Made by a program: the position numbers and the translations under genes. Of a stretch of 64,000 nt of DNA, positions 37,922 through 48,397 are shown piece by piece. Position 1 is the stretch's first letter, and the number at the start of each line of letters is the position of its first letter. Below the pieces are notes generated by a model. That model was not told where the DNA came from, did no database searches, and was given only the letters and a program-made list of their open reading frames with translations. The stretch is from an uncultured Bacteroidales bacterium (GTDB lineage Bacteria; Bacteroidota; Bacteroidia; Bacteroidales; Muribaculaceae), in NCBI GenBank assembly GCA_902762385.1, contig CACWNQ010000003.1, forward strand, positions 224,922-288,921, read 5' to 3'.

Positions 37922-38599
37922 TTATTTCTCCTCTTTGGGTTCAACGATTTTCCAGATGATAGCTGCAAGAATTGCACCCACGAATGGTCCCACGATGAAA
38001 ATCCATAAGTTGGTCAATGCAGTACCGCAATTGAACACTGCTGGAGCAATCGAACGGGCAGGGTTAACACTAGTGCCGGTGTAGCGAATGCACACAAGGT
38101 GAACGAGTACCAATGACAGGCCAATTGCAAGGCCAGCAAAATTGTTAGTAGCACCATTGGTCTTAGCTGTTGCACCAAGCACTACGAGTACAAACACGCA
38201 AGTGAAGAAAATCTCGGCAAGCAGTCCACCAACCACACTTACACCTTCCTGCAAGTCGTTGGCACCTGTGCCCTCAAGACCACTATTAGTAGTGAGGAGG
38301 TAAAGAATTGCCGAACCAATGAATGCGCCTATAACTTGGAAAATCATATACAATGCGCAATCTTTGGCGCTAATACGCTTTGTAAGGAAGCAACCCAGAG
38401 TGATGGCAGGGTTAATGTGGCAACCGCTTATGCCACCAATTGTATAGGCCATAGCAACTACTGCCAAACCAAAAGCCAGAGCAGTACCTACTACAGCAGG
38501 AATGTTGTTCACGGGGTCACAACCTAGACTCACGGCAACGCCGCAGCCCATAAGCACGAGCACCATAGTGCCCACCATTTCGGCTAAATACTTTTTCAT
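37922..38599 (-). CDS. aqpZ: Aquaporin (MIP family, AqpZ type)
   Basis: This 225-residue protein has six predicted membrane segments and two pore half-helices with NPA motifs, GCHINPAITLG and GTSVNPARSIAPA. AEMVGTMVLVLMGCG is the first membrane segment. It conducts water across the inner membrane; AqpZ-like rather than glycerol-channel type is inferred from length and the short loops. It is a single-gene unit with its own terminator. Confidence 0.92.
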   Translation of the reverse strand: MKKYLAEMVGTMVLVLMGCGVAVSLGCDPVNNIPAVVGTALAFGLAVVAMAYTIGGISGCHINPAITLGCFLTKRISAKDCALYMIFQVIGAFIGSAILYLLTTNSGLEGTGANDLQEGVSVVGGLLAEIFFTCVFVLVVLGATAKTNGATNNFAGLAIGLSLVLVHLVCIRYTGTSVNPARSIAPAVFNCGTALTNLWIFIVGPFVGAILAAIIWKIVEPKEEK

Positions 38600-38670
38600 A
38601 TTTGCAAAATTTTTAATTAGGTTAATATTTTGATTTAAACTATATTTTATCCAAACTCAACAATTACAAT

Positions 38671-39378
38671 TCAGTATCTAGAAGTTATATGGAAACATGG
38701 TTGTCTCCGTTCATATTTCACGTAGCAGCGGTTATCGTCACGAAGCTCTTTTAGCGTTTCGCCAAGCATATTCACTAGCACCTTGTGCGAGGCATCGTCG
38801 CCTTCAAAATCGGCTAGCGAGTCAACTTTCTGGAAACAGTTGTAAGCGATATCGAAAGTGGTACCATACATGTGGCAGCTCTTGCGCACAGCATTTCGGT
38901 TCACTTTCTGCAGTCTTCTCACGTCATCCTCGGTGCGAAGCAACGATGTTACCACTATCTGATATTGCGCCAGTCCCCTGTCGCGCAGCTTGTCCTGGAA
39001 ATTGGTAGCAATAGTGTTGAGCAGGTCGCCAGCCCCTTGAGTAAGGTAAGGCACCGAGTGGGTGAGTTTTTCGAGGAAGAGCACATTTGATGTCTCAACC
39101 TTGCTTAATGTGCTAACAAGACTGCTGTCAATTTCATCACGTGTCTTCATTGGTTCGATGCCAAACTCTTGTGCCGCCACAAGTTGTGTGTCGTTGACGT
39201 CATCAAAGTGGTATATCTCTTTTATGTTGGCCCGGCCACCAACCACACGTGTTCCTCGCTTGGGCTCATCGATATTTCCTGGAATGGCATAGACCAGAAC
39301 GGCCATTAACGCCACTGCCATAAATGCCACAATTGCAACAATACGTTTTTTCTTTGTGTTGTATTTTGCCGTTTTCAT
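38671..39378 (-). CDS. DUF5715-family protein (M15-peptidase-like fold)
   Basis: This 235-residue protein has an N-terminal membrane anchor or signal (about 12-32). The core has VVTSLLRTEDDVRRLQKVN, SCHMYGTTFDIAYN and a terminal CFHITSR. The HxxGTxFDI and final HIT pattern resembles the zinc site of M15 D,D-carboxypeptidases. That is how DUF5715 members appear; activity is unproven. It is divergent from pyrE. Confidence 0.7.
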   Translation of the reverse strand: MKTAKYNTKKKRIVAIVAFMAVALMAVLVYAIPGNIDEPKRGTRVVGGRANIKEIYHFDDVNDTQLVAAQEFGIEPMKTRDEIDSSLVSTLSKVETSNVLFLEKLTHSVPYLTQGAGDLLNTIATNFQDKLRDRGLAQYQIVVTSLLRTEDDVRRLQKVNRNAVRKSCHMYGTTFDIAYNCFQKVDSLADFEGDDASHKVLVNMLGETLKELRDDNRCYVKYERRQPCFHITSRY

Positions 39379-39453
39379 ATTGCAAAATTACAAAAAATGA
39401 CTAAAAACATATAATTTGTAAACAATTATTTTATCAGTTGCTGTGTTTTTTAG

Positions 39454-39461
39454 TACTTTTG
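39454..39461 (+). promoter_or_regulatory. -7 element upstream of pyrE
   Basis: TACTTTTG matches TAnnTTTG and lies 37 nt before the pyrE ATG. The -33 region is not a clear match. Confidence 0.5.
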
Positions 39462-39498
39462 CACCGATATTAGTTGTAAACGAAAAACACTTCAAATA

Positions 39499-40149
39499 AT
39501 GGAAAGTTTAGACTTAACCCTAGCAAAGAAACTACTCAAAATAAATGCTATCATGCTGCAACCCGACAGGCCTTTTCTGTGGGGTAACGGATGGAATGCA
39601 CCTATCTATAACGACAATAAGATTACTCTCTCCTACCCCGATGTTCGCCGTTTTGTAAAAGTTGAGCTCTCGAGACTCATCCTTGAGAACTTCCCCGATG
39701 CCGAGGTTGTGGCTAGTGTAGCCATGGGCTCAATTGCTATGGGAGCTTTGGTTGCCGACACTCTGGGCTTGCCTTTTGTCTATGTGCGCGACGTGCCCAA
39801 AGACCACGGACTTGAGAATCTTATTGAGGGAAATTTCAAACCTGGACAGCATGTGGTTCTAATCGAGGATCTTGTCTCCACTGGGCAGAATGCTATCAAG
39901 GCTTTGCATGAGATGCGTCTTGCTGGTGGCGATGTGCTTGGCATGGTGGCCTTGTTTACCTATAACTTCCAGCAGGCTCTCGACACATTTATGGCTGAGG
40001 ATCTGAAACTCATCACACTCACCAACTATGATGCGATGATGGAAGCTGCACTCGCAACAGGTCGCATCAGCGAGCCCGATGTCAACACATTCGAACTTTG
40101 GCACGATGCGCCCGAGAACTGGACTCCAGCATCCATTGAACTCGACTAA
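39499..40149 (+). CDS. pyrE: Orotate phosphoribosyltransferase
   Basis: This 216-residue protein has the PRPP-binding loop VVLIEDLVSTGQNAIKA, the flexible loop region VRDVPKDHGLENLIEG and GNGWNAPIYNDNK. It converts orotate to OMP in pyrimidine synthesis. Length fits. It is followed by a small SRPBCC gene 36 nt downstream. Confidence 0.95.
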   Translation: MESLDLTLAKKLLKINAIMLQPDRPFLWGNGWNAPIYNDNKITLSYPDVRRFVKVELSRLILENFPDAEVVASVAMGSIAMGALVADTLGLPFVYVRDVPKDHGLENLIEGNFKPGQHVVLIEDLVSTGQNAIKALHEMRLAGGDVLGMVALFTYNFQQALDTFMAEDLKLITLTNYDAMMEAALATGRISEPDVNTFELWHDAPENWTPASIELD

Positions 40150-40185
40150 ACTTATTGATTAATACATTTTTACAAGCAACAAACT

Positions 40186-40623
40186 ATGGAAAGTTACAAG
40201 AGCGACAGCATTATCATTGATCATAATATCGACGTCATTTATAGCAAGTTGAGCGACCCACGCATCTTTAAGGAGCACCTCGACAAAAATATCGACCGCC
40301 TGCCCGATGAGGCCCGCGAACATCTCGAGAAGGTGAAGTTTGAGGACGATGGCATCAGTGTTGAGTCACCCATGGGTATGCTTAAGCTTAGCGTGTGCGA
40401 GAGTGTTGCACCCACGATGGTGAAATACACAGCACAATCATCACCCGTTCCATTTGGGTTGACAATCAACCTGTCACCTATCGATGAAGACCATACACAA
40501 AGCATTACCGAGCTCAACATCGAACTCCCCATGATGCTCCGTGCCATGGTGGGCAGCAAGCTCAGCGATGGAGCCAAGAAACTTGGTGAGATGATTGCCA
40601 AGCTACCCTATGGTGCTATGTAA
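40186..40623 (+). CDS. SRPBCC-fold small protein
   Basis: This 145-residue protein is one START/SRPBCC-like domain: an N-terminal strand (SDSIIIDHNIDVIYSKLSDP), a central beta sheet and a long C-terminal helix (GSKLSDGAKKLGEMIAKL). Such proteins bind hydrophobic ligands. The gene commonly follows pyrE in this group by my recollection, but no pathway link can be shown. Confidence 0.75.
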   Translation: MESYKSDSIIIDHNIDVIYSKLSDPRIFKEHLDKNIDRLPDEAREHLEKVKFEDDGISVESPMGMLKLSVCESVAPTMVKYTAQSSPVPFGLTINLSPIDEDHTQSITELNIELPMMLRAMVGSKLSDGAKKLGEMIAKLPYGAM

Positions 40624-40649
40624 TTGCACTACAAAGAGGTCGACACATA

Positions 40650-40693
40650 AAAACGCATTTAGGCTGTTTTCCACTTGGAATGCAGCCTAAATT
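40650..40693 (+). terminator. Hairpin after the SRPBCC gene
   Basis: ATTTAGGCTG pairs with CAGCCTAAAT around a loop; the T tract that follows is interrupted (TATTATAT), so strength is uncertain. Confidence 0.6.
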
Positions 40694-40763
40694 ATTATAT
40701 ATGAAACTTATCAATAGCAACGCAAACGTTTGCACAACACCACAATTAGATACTATAATAAAA

Positions 40764-40796
40764 TTTGGTTTATTTAAAATAATTATTATAATTTTG
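40764..40796 (+). promoter_or_regulatory. Promoter of the alpha-amylase gene
   Basis: TTTG (40764-40767), a 21-nt spacer and TAATTTTG (40789-40796) match the Bacteroidota promoter. The leader is about 100 nt and very AT-rich. Confidence 0.65.
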
Positions 40797-40900
40797 TGAA
40801 ATTATAGTTAAATATTATTATTTAATCATATTAATTCATATATCCCATTATTTAAACGACCATAAATTTTCATTAACAACTTAATATCAATTAGCATTTT

Positions 40901-43900
40901 ATGAAAAAGATTTACCTATCAATCGTGTTGACTCTGCTTGTTGGCCTGAATGCCATGGCGCAAGGATGGCCAGCCAACTATGGCGGAGTTATGCTGCAGG
41001 GGTTCTTCTGGGACAGCTACAAGGAGACTCCTGACTGTAGCCCGTTTGGACCGTGGGCCAACCACCAGACCAATGAAGCTACCGTAACTCATCAACCCGG
41101 CTACACATGGGCCACCATCTATGGTGCCGGATGGTCCAGTGGTGAGGAATGGCAAGTGCCAGTAACCACTTGGAGTAGCCTTCTCGCTCACAAGGACGAG
41201 ATTACTCCCTACATCGACCTGCTGTGGCTGCCTCAGAGCGGCTCTACAGTGGCCGACTCCACTATGATTTATTACAAAAACACCGACGACAGTCCGCGCC
41301 AGGGTGTCCGCCCATGGCGCAATGGAAGCAATTGGGAATATGACAAGTTTGGCGGCGGTGAGGTTATCACCAATCCCGACTGTATGGGCTTTGTACCTGT
41401 ATTCTACTTCCACCACGGATTGTCTTACAATCCCGACGGCACCCCTTGGACCTACACCGACAGCGAGGGCCGCACCTGGACTCCAATTTCTTACTTCGGC
41501 ACCGAGGCCGAGCTTCGTGAGCTGATTTCAACTTACAAGAGGGAAGGTACCGGCGCCATCGAGGATGTGGTTTCTAACCACCGTGGCGGACTTGGCACCT
41601 GGGCTGGCGACAAGTACTCAATCGAGTTCCCGACCGAGTGGTACCAAGGCACATTCAGCCCCGAGGGTGAATTCATCTCTTGGTCAAGCGACGATGTGTG
41701 CAACGACGATGAGAGTCATCGCGGCACCGGTAATCCCGACTGTGGCGGCCAGGGCCAATGGGCACGCGATATCGACCACCACAGCCCAGCCACACGCGCC
41801 AAAGTCATCAAGTTCCTCGACTTCCTGAAGAACGATCTGGGCTATGTGGGCTATCGCTACGACTACGCAATGGGCTTTGAGGAGAGACACTATGCCGAGT
41901 ACAACACAACTCTGCGACCCACCTTCAGCGTGGCTGAGTACTGGGGCTCGAAAGAAAACATCTCCAACTGGATTCACAACACCTATATGGAGGGAACCTA
42001 CCAGAGTGCAGCTTTTGACTTCCCACTGCAGAGCGACATCCGTGAAGCATTCAACTACGGCAACTACCGCAAGCTAGACAATTCAGGTCTCATCAGCGAC
42101 CCAGTACTCAAACGCTATGCCGTGACCTTCCTCGACAACCACGACACCTTCAAGGATCTGCCCACCGACGGCTCTAACTACAACTCGAGCAACGGCAAGG
42201 CCTATCAGCACCGTGTGGAGAAGAACATAGTGGAGGCCAACGCCTTCATCCTAGCGATGCCTGGCACTCCTTGCTTGTTCTATCCTCACTTCATGCACCC
42301 ACAGTGGCACAACATTCTGTGTGAGCTCATCAAGGCACGCCGCACCGCTGGCATCACCAACGAGAGTGAGCGCTCAGCAGCCGTCCTCGTGGGCAACAAC
42401 GGTATTCAATGGGTTGTAACTGGAACCAACGGACAGATTTGCTTCCAGCTGGGCGACGCTACCGACCAGGGTGTTCCCGATGGATTCACCACAGTGTGGG
42501 AGAGCGACGAAGTCGATGGCAAGCGTGTGGCACGCTTTAGCATCACTTCCAGCCTCTACCGTTTGATTCAATACAACACCAAGAAAAACCTCATCAACGG
42601 TTATCCAGTCATCGACCGCAACAGTTGCACCTTCAATGGCTCAATCACCGTTAACGTGAAGCCTTCGAGTGAGGGCTGCAAGCTGGTTTACACCACCAAC
42701 GGCCAGATGCCTAATGTCAACGACCCAGCCATCACCGAAGAGACTGCTCTTACTTTCAGCGAAACTACCACCCTCAAGGTAGGCGTTGTAGCTAATTACT
42801 CCGTGCCTACTTCATCGGTAGTTACCCGCCAGTATGTGAAGACTTCTACTGTCAGTGACAAACTCAACTTCTATGTGAAGGATGACAATGCTCCTTACAT
42901 CTACACCTATTACTACGACAACGAAGGTAACAAGGTTGAGCCATTTGGCCCTTGGCGTGGTTATCTGGCTTATGAGAAAGTTACTGTGGGCGGCCTCGAG
43001 TGGTGGCACGTGCAGATGAATAAGCCCGAATATCCAGTAACCCTGATTATCAACTGGAACGGCAGCCAAACTCCCGACATTTCCGGCATCACCAGCGATG
43101 TGTTCTACACCGTGAAGGATGGTCAGCCTAACGATGTGACCAATATCTACATGCCTATGTTGGAAGACCCCAACTTGTCAATCGACAAGCCCACTGGCAG
43201 CTATGAGAACGGCGTTTCGGCGATGATCACATCTTCTTATAGTGGTGCCACTATCGTTTATACTACCGACGGCACCGAGCCCACTACAAGCAGCCCCACT
43301 ATCGCTAGCGGCAGCACCGTAACCTTCAACGAGAGCGGCAGCCATTACCTGCGCGCCGGACTCGTCAGGGACGGAGAGGTTATCAAGAAACTGGCACGAA
43401 GCTACTATGTTAGTGGCGGCACCAGCAATGGCGTGAACATCTATGTGAAGAACATGACCACCAACGACGTGCCTCACATCTACGCTTGGAACGGCGAGGG
43501 CGCAGCAATAACCTCTCCTGACTTTGACGGTGGAGGCGAGCAGCTCGTCGACATTGAGACCAACTGCGGACAGACCTGGTACAAGAAGCACTTCGACGAG
43601 GTTCCTTCGGGCATCCTCTTCATGCTCACCGGACGCAAGGATATGACTGCCAATATCACTTATCTGCAGGACGGCAAGGATTACTTCTTCTATTACTACC
43701 CAGGAGCACACTTCGGCGACAGTGGCTTCCAGCCTGGCTTCATCGATGTTACTGCCGACAGAAGTCACACCACCGAAGTAAATGCCACTACTATATTCAT
43801 GTATGACAACGGCAACTCCGATTGGGCTAACGGCATTAAGCTTTATCCTTACATTGACAACACTGGCATCTTCTGGAACTGGGCAGGATCTTGGGCCGAG

Positions 43901-46012
43901 TCAGGCTTCCCAACCACCAACATTGGCGGTCAGACCTGGTTCTACTGCACATTCCTCGACAGGGATAACATTGATGCCATCCTCTTCAATGGAGCCAACA
44001 GCAACGAGCGCTTTGAGGTAACCGGCATCAACGGTAGTGTATTCCTGAAGTTCCCAATCAGTCCTGACAACTGGAGCACTGGCGAGAATGTTACCGACAC
44101 TTACTCTCAGTATCTGCCCGATATTGAAAAGCCCGAGGAGGGCGCTGTCACTCCCGAACCCGAGCACATCATCCCGGCTTGCGCCACTTCTGTAGAAACC
44201 AGCTTGCACTGCTACTTTGAGAATAGCAGCTTTGGTTCGCCCTATGCATGGGTTTACAGCGGCACTAACACCTTTGGTGAGCACGGCTGGCCAGGAGAGG
44301 CACTGATAGAAGTTGTGGGTACTGCACCTAGTGGCAACCTCATTTATCGCTGGACCAACAACAACATGTTCAACTCCCCCAGCGACGTCATCTTCAGCAA
44401 CAATGGTCAGTCGCAGGTTGGCCCGTTTGAGTTTGTCAACGGCGGTTATTACACTGCCAATGGCTTGGTTGGCATCACCGACAACAACGTCAAGGAACTT
44501 AACGATATGAAGTCGGCATGGGAAGGTAAAGAATACGTCATCAGCAACGACATCACAGCCGTGGTCACTGTCACCGACAGTCAAAATAAACGCCGACTCT
44601 TTGCTAAGGACAACAACGTATTGCCCCCAACTGAAAACTGGGGCTTGCCCGTGCCCGACGCATTGCAAGACTACACCTACGATGAGAGCAACTGGGTGGA
44701 GCTCGTGTTACCCGAAGGCAGCAATATCAATCTTGACGGCAAGGACCTGGTTGGCGGCACTGTAGTTGGCAAATACTCAGGAGGCGAGAATCCCGTTTTG
44801 GAATTGACGGCAATACCATTGCCTAGCGAGGATCACAGCTATACTTACAACAACTACCTTGTTGCCAACTTTGACGTGCACAACTATGACTACTTCTACA
44901 TTCGTCCAAAGTCTCAGGAGTACAGCATCATTAAGTATGCTATTTACCGCAATGGTAAGCTCGCAATGTCTAACCAACCCGGCGACAACCCATGGGACAT
45001 CATGACCAATGCCGAGGTGGAGATAATCGACGATACCACTTACTGGCAGAAGGAAATTCCACTGCGGCAGTTCCTCACCGAGGATGGCGTATATGAGTTG
45101 GAGGTGATATGCAAGGCCTGGGGCCGGAATAACCGCGTGGCAGTAGTCAACGCCACTAGGATTGCCGACTTCCAAGAAATGGAGGCCATTACTCTTGCCG
45201 ACTTGCTCGAGAATGGCGAGAACGATAAATTTTATCGCATCGCCGACTCTCTCGCGGTAGTCGACGTGCCACAGAACTATGAGCCGTTTGCCTTCCTCAG
45301 CGACGGCAAGGACAACTGGATTAGAGTAAATTACCCCTATGACTTATATGATATGTTCCAAAAGGACGGTTTCATCGCCGCAGGAACCCTCAAGGCCACT
45401 CTGCACGATGTAGAGCTTAACCCTTACCTCGAAGTCAACACTGCCAGCTTTGGAGAGCCATTTGATGATGATGTAGTAGTTCAGAGAGTGAATCTCGCTC
45501 AACCATTCACTCTCAAGCCTAACCAGGTGGTTGACGTCACTGGATACTGGAACGCTACTGACAACGCACTGCATGCTTATGCTCCAGGCAGTAGCATTCA
45601 AGACCAGAACATCACCCTCACTACCGATTGGGCAGGATGGGGCGAAACCCTTACTGACAGCACTCGATACACTGTGCGTGCCGCCATCACTCTCAAGGAG
45701 CCCTGGCACACCACAACCACCGACAGCATCAACCCCAAAGATTATGACTACGACTTCCAAAACTACATTGCCAACGCACTCTATTGGCCTCAGATTGCAG
45801 TAGCCATAACTGGTGACGTGAACGGTGACGGCATGGTTACATCGGCCGACGTTACTGCTCTCTACAGCTTCATTCTCGCCGGCGACACTAGCGACATCGT
45901 GAATGGAGACCAGAACGGCGACGGCGAAATCACTTCGGCCGACGTTACCGAGGTTTACAACATCATTCTTGGAAGAAAAACAAAGAAAGTGAAAATCAAG
46001 AAATCATTTTAA
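40901..46012 (+). CDS. Large secreted GH13 alpha-amylase with CBM26-like modules and dockerin
   Basis: This 1703-residue protein has a signal peptide (about 1-20) and a GH13 domain (to about 560). Conserved regions are EDVVSNH, GYRYDYAMGF (nucleophile Asp321), SVAEYWG (acid/base Glu346) and FLDNHD (Asp415). Then come chitobiase-like Ig units (about 585-640 and 763-830: VYTTDGTEPT) alternating with starch-binding CBM26-like modules (about 655-745, 845-950, 963-1070, 1102-1190). A beta/OB-like region of unknown function follows (about 1200-1620). The dockerin closes it (GDVNGDGMVTSAD, GDQNGDGEITSAD, about 1637-1690). It degrades starch outside the cell or at its surface. No T9SS tail is present. 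Confidence 0.93.
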   Translation: MKKIYLSIVLTLLVGLNAMAQGWPANYGGVMLQGFFWDSYKETPDCSPFGPWANHQTNEATVTHQPGYTWATIYGAGWSSGEEWQVPVTTWSSLLAHKDEITPYIDLLWLPQSGSTVADSTMIYYKNTDDSPRQGVRPWRNGSNWEYDKFGGGEVITNPDCMGFVPVFYFHHGLSYNPDGTPWTYTDSEGRTWTPISYFGTEAELRELISTYKREGTGAIEDVVSNHRGGLGTWAGDKYSIEFPTEWYQGTFSPEGEFISWSSDDVCNDDESHRGTGNPDCGGQGQWARDIDHHSPATRAKVIKFLDFLKNDLGYVGYRYDYAMGFEERHYAEYNTTLRPTFSVAEYWGSKENISNWIHNTYMEGTYQSAAFDFPLQSDIREAFNYGNYRKLDNSGLISDPVLKRYAVTFLDNHDTFKDLPTDGSNYNSSNGKAYQHRVEKNIVEANAFILAMPGTPCLFYPHFMHPQWHNILCELIKARRTAGITNESERSAAVLVGNNGIQWVVTGTNGQICFQLGDATDQGVPDGFTTVWESDEVDGKRVARFSITSSLYRLIQYNTKKNLINGYPVIDRNSCTFNGSITVNVKPSSEGCKLVYTTNGQMPNVNDPAITEETALTFSETTTLKVGVVANYSVPTSSVVTRQYVKTSTVSDKLNFYVKDDNAPYIYTYYYDNEGNKVEPFGPWRGYLAYEKVTVGGLEWWHVQMNKPEYPVTLIINWNGSQTPDISGITSDVFYTVKDGQPNDVTNIYMPMLEDPNLSIDKPTGSYENGVSAMITSSYSGATIVYTTDGTEPTTSSPTIASGSTVTFNESGSHYLRAGLVRDGEVIKKLARSYYVSGGTSNGVNIYVKNMTTNDVPHIYAWNGEGAAITSPDFDGGGEQLVDIETNCGQTWYKKHFDEVPSGILFMLTGRKDMTANITYLQDGKDYFFYYYPGAHFGDSGFQPGFIDVTADRSHTTEVNATTIFMYDNGNSDWANGIKLYPYIDNTGIFWNWAGSWAESGFPTTNIGGQTWFYCTFLDRDNIDAILFNGANSNERFEVTGINGSVFLKFPISPDNWSTGENVTDTYSQYLPDIEKPEEGAVTPEPEHIIPACATSVETSLHCYFENSSFGSPYAWVYSGTNTFGEHGWPGEALIEVVGTAPSGNLIYRWTNNNMFNSPSDVIFSNNGQSQVGPFEFVNGGYYTANGLVGITDNNVKELNDMKSAWEGKEYVISNDITAVVTVTDSQNKRRLFAKDNNVLPPTENWGLPVPDALQDYTYDESNWVELVLPEGSNINLDGKDLVGGTVVGKYSGGENPVLELTAIPLPSEDHSYTYNNYLVANFDVHNYDYFYIRPKSQEYSIIKYAIYRNGKLAMSNQPGDNPWDIMTNAEVEIIDDTTYWQKEIPLRQFLTEDGVYELEVICKAWGRNNRVAVVNATRIADFQEMEAITLADLLENGENDKFYRIADSLAVVDVPQNYEPFAFLSDGKDNWIRVNYPYDLYDMFQKDGFIAAGTLKATLHDVELNPYLEVNTASFGEPFDDDVVVQRVNLAQPFTLKPNQVVDVTGYWNATDNALHAYAPGSSIQDQNITLTTDWAGWGETLTDSTRYTVRAAITLKEPWHTTTTDSINPKDYDYDFQNYIANALYWPQIAVAITGDVNGDGMVTSADVTALYSFILAGDTSDIVNGDQNGDGEITSADVTEVYNIILGRKTKKVKIKKSF

Positions 46013-46030
46013 AACTTGACAACCATGCTT

Positions 46031-46059
46031 AAAAGGTGCTCCCTCGCGGGGCACCTTTT
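46031..46059 (+). terminator. Terminator after the alpha-amylase gene
   Basis: AAAAGGTGC pairs perfectly with GCACCTTTT around an 11-nt loop, 18 nt after the stop codon. Confidence 0.85.
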
Positions 46060-46144
46060 ACTTTAAATATAATCCAAACCCATGAACCAGTAGCCCCGAA
46101 CCAAAAAACCAACAACTAATAACAGCTAACTGAAAACTTTTCAC

Positions 46145-46152
46145 TATCTTTG
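46145..46152 (+). promoter_or_regulatory. -7 element of the S9 peptidase gene
   Basis: TATCTTTG matches TAnnTTTG, 43 nt before the ATG at 46195. It rules out the upstream in-frame start at 46150, which lies within the promoter. Confidence 0.6.
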
Positions 46153-46194
46153 CACAAAACACAAAGCAAAAACTTTTTTACACCATTAATAATT

Positions 46195-48300
46195 ATGAAC
46201 AAAGCATTAATCATGTGCACTGCACTATTAGTGGCTGGCGGAGCTGCCGCACAGCCCAAGATTAGCTATCCTAAGGCTAAAACTGTCGACACAGTCGACG
46301 ATTACTTTGGAACCAAAGTCGCCGATCCCTATCGCTGGCTCGAGGACGACAACAGCGCCGAAACAGCAGCATGGGTAAAGGCCGAGAACGAGATCACACA
46401 GGAATATCTCAAGAAAATACCCTTCCGCGACAAGGTTAAAGCCCGACTCACCGAGCTTGCCAACTATGCCAAGATGGGAACGCCTTTCTATGTGAAAGAC
46501 AAGATTTACTACTTCTATAACGACGGACTGCAGAACCAGAGCGTGCTCTACGTCAAAGACAAGCTCGACGGCGAGGCGCGCATGGTCTTCGACCCCAACA
46601 CTCTGAGCCAGGACGGCACCGTGGCCCTCCAGAGCCTCAACTTCTCTAAAGATGGCCGCTATGCTGCCTACACCATCACCCGCAATGGCAGCGACTGGAA
46701 CGAAATCATCGTCCACGACCTTAAGACTGGCAAGATGCTCGACGACCACATCGTGTGGGCCAAGTTCACCAACGCCCAATGGCTAGGCGACGGATTCTTC
46801 TACAGCGCCTACGACAAGCCCGAGGACGCCAAGTCGTCGAAGAACGAGTGGCACAAGGTAATGTACCACAAGCTGGGCACACCTCAAGAGGACGACTACC
46901 TCGAGTTCCGCAGCTACGACAATCCACTGCTCTTCAACCAGGTGGGCGTCGACGAGGACGAGCGCTTCGTCTTCATCCTCCAGAGCGCTGGCGAGGGAAA
47001 TGCCCTCTTCGTCAAGGACCTCAAGAGCATCAATCCTCACTACGTGAAGATTGCACAGGATGGTGAGTTCGCATTTGACCCCATCGGCGTCGACAATGGC
47101 AAAATCTATGTCATGACCAACCAGAACGCTCCTTGCTACAAGGTGCTAGCCTACGATGCCGAGAACCTCAGTGCCAAAAACTTCACCGAGTTCATCCCCG
47201 AGAAGCAATGGGTTCTCAGCGGCATCCAGATGTCGAACCACAAGTTCATTGTCACCTACGACCGCGACGCCAGCACTCATGCCTATCTCTACGACCGCAA
47301 CGGCAACGAGATTCAGGAAATCAAGCTTCCCGCGCTCGGCTCGGTGGGCTTCAGCAGCAAGAACACTCGCAGCGAGGTGTTCTACAACTTCACTTCTTAC
47401 ACCTTCCCCTCCACAATCTACAGCTACAATCCCGAGACCAACGAGTCTACTCCATTTTTCCAGCCTAAGGTGGCCCTCAACCCCGAGGACTACGTCACCG
47501 AGCAGGTGTTCTATCCCAGCAAGGACGGAACCAAGATTCCCATGTTCCTCATCTACAAGAAGGGCATGAAGAAAGACGGTAAGCGACCCGTATTCCTCTA
47601 TGGCTACGGAGGCTTCAACGTGTCGATGAACCCTGGTTTCAGCTACGCTCGCACCCCATTCGCCATGATCGACAAGGGCGGCATTTGCGCCTACACCAAC
47701 CTGCGTGGAGGTGGCGAGTATGGCGAGGAGTGGCACAAGGCCGGCACCAAGATGCAGAAGCAGAACGTCTTCGACGACTTCATCGCTGCTGCCGAGTGGC
47801 TCATTGCTCAAGGCTATACTAAGAAAGGCAAAATCGCTTGCAACGGCGGTAGCAACGGTGGCCTTCTCGTGGGCGCAGTAGTCAACCAGCGTCCCGACCT
47901 GTGGGGTGCAGCAGTGCCTCAGGTGGGCGTTATGGACATGCTTCGCTATCACCTCTTCACCATCGGCTGGAACTGGGCACCCAACTATGGCCGCAGCGAC
48001 GACAGCCGCGAGATGTTCGAGTACCTCAAGGGCTACTCGCCACTCCACACCATCAAGAACGACGGCACCCCCTATCCACCCATCATGGTCACCACTAGCG
48101 ACCACGACGACCGCGTGGTGCCTGCCCACTCGTTCAAGTATGCAGCTCAGCTCCAGGCCAGCAACACCGGCAATGCCGTTAAGCTCATCCGCATCGACGT
48201 CAACGCCGGCCACGGCCACGGCAAGCCCATGAGCAAAGTAATCGAGGAGTACACCGATATCCAGTCGTTCATCATGTACAACCTCGGCGTGAAACCCTAA
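46195..48300 (+). CDS. Prolyl oligopeptidase (S9A family), secreted
   Basis: From the ATG at 46195 the protein is 701 residues, with a signal peptide ([19 protein letters not shown]). A seven-bladed propeller domain (about 70-410) precedes the alpha/beta hydrolase domain. Catalytic triad: Ser553 in NGGSNGGLL, the Asp at 638 or 639 in HDDRVVP, and His673 in [18 protein letters not shown] near the N-terminus is typical of the family. It cleaves short peptides after proline, probably in the periplasm. Longest antisense ORFs here are composition shadows. Confidence 0.95.
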   Translation: MNKALIMCTALLVAGGAAAQPKISYPKAKTVDTVDDYFGTKVADPYRWLEDDNSAETAAWVKAENEITQEYLKKIPFRDKVKARLTELANYAKMGTPFYVKDKIYYFYNDGLQNQSVLYVKDKLDGEARMVFDPNTLSQDGTVALQSLNFSKDGRYAAYTITRNGSDWNEIIVHDLKTGKMLDDHIVWAKFTNAQWLGDGFFYSAYDKPEDAKSSKNEWHKVMYHKLGTPQEDDYLEFRSYDNPLLFNQVGVDEDERFVFILQSAGEGNALFVKDLKSINPHYVKIAQDGEFAFDPIGVDNGKIYVMTNQNAPCYKVLAYDAENLSAKNFTEFIPEKQWVLSGIQMSNHKFIVTYDRDASTHAYLYDRNGNEIQEIKLPALGSVGFSSKNTRSEVFYNFTSYTFPSTIYSYNPETNESTPFFQPKVALNPEDYVTEQVFYPSKDGTKIPMFLIYKKGMKKDGKRPVFLYGYGGFNVSMNPGFSYARTPFAMIDKGGICAYTNLRGGGEYGEEWHKAGTKMQKQNVFDDFIAAAEWLIAQGYTKKGKIACNGGSNGGLLVGAVVNQRPDLWGAAVPQVGVMDMLRYHLFTIGWNWAPNYGRSDDSREMFEYLKGYSPLHTIKNDGTPYPPIMVTTSDHDDRVVPAHSFKYAAQLQASNTGNAVKLIRIDVNAGHGHGKPMSKVIEEYTDIQSFIMYNLGVKP

Positions 48301-48303
48301 TCA

Positions 48304-48397
48304 GTGGAGAGGAAAGAGGAGAGAGCCCAACAGCAAGCACAGCTTGCTTTCTCTCACCTCTCACCTCTCCCCTCTCACCTCTCCCCTCTCACCTACT
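48304..48397. repeat. Purine-tract / hairpin / pyrimidine-tract element before lolD
   Basis: A GA-rich arm (48304-48325) is followed by the hairpin AGCAAGCACAGCTTGCT (48332-48348) and a CTCTCACCTCTC-type tract (48349-48394). The outer arms are complementary and could fold into one long stem. The tract ends directly before the lolD ATG. A related unit precedes cysS (58207-58262). Confidence 0.7.

Noticed and set aside
47146-48219. 357-codon ORF on the minus strand
   Set aside because: Antisense to the S9 peptidase, whose catalytic triad is intact; repetitive Val/Ala/Glu composition typical of a shadow.
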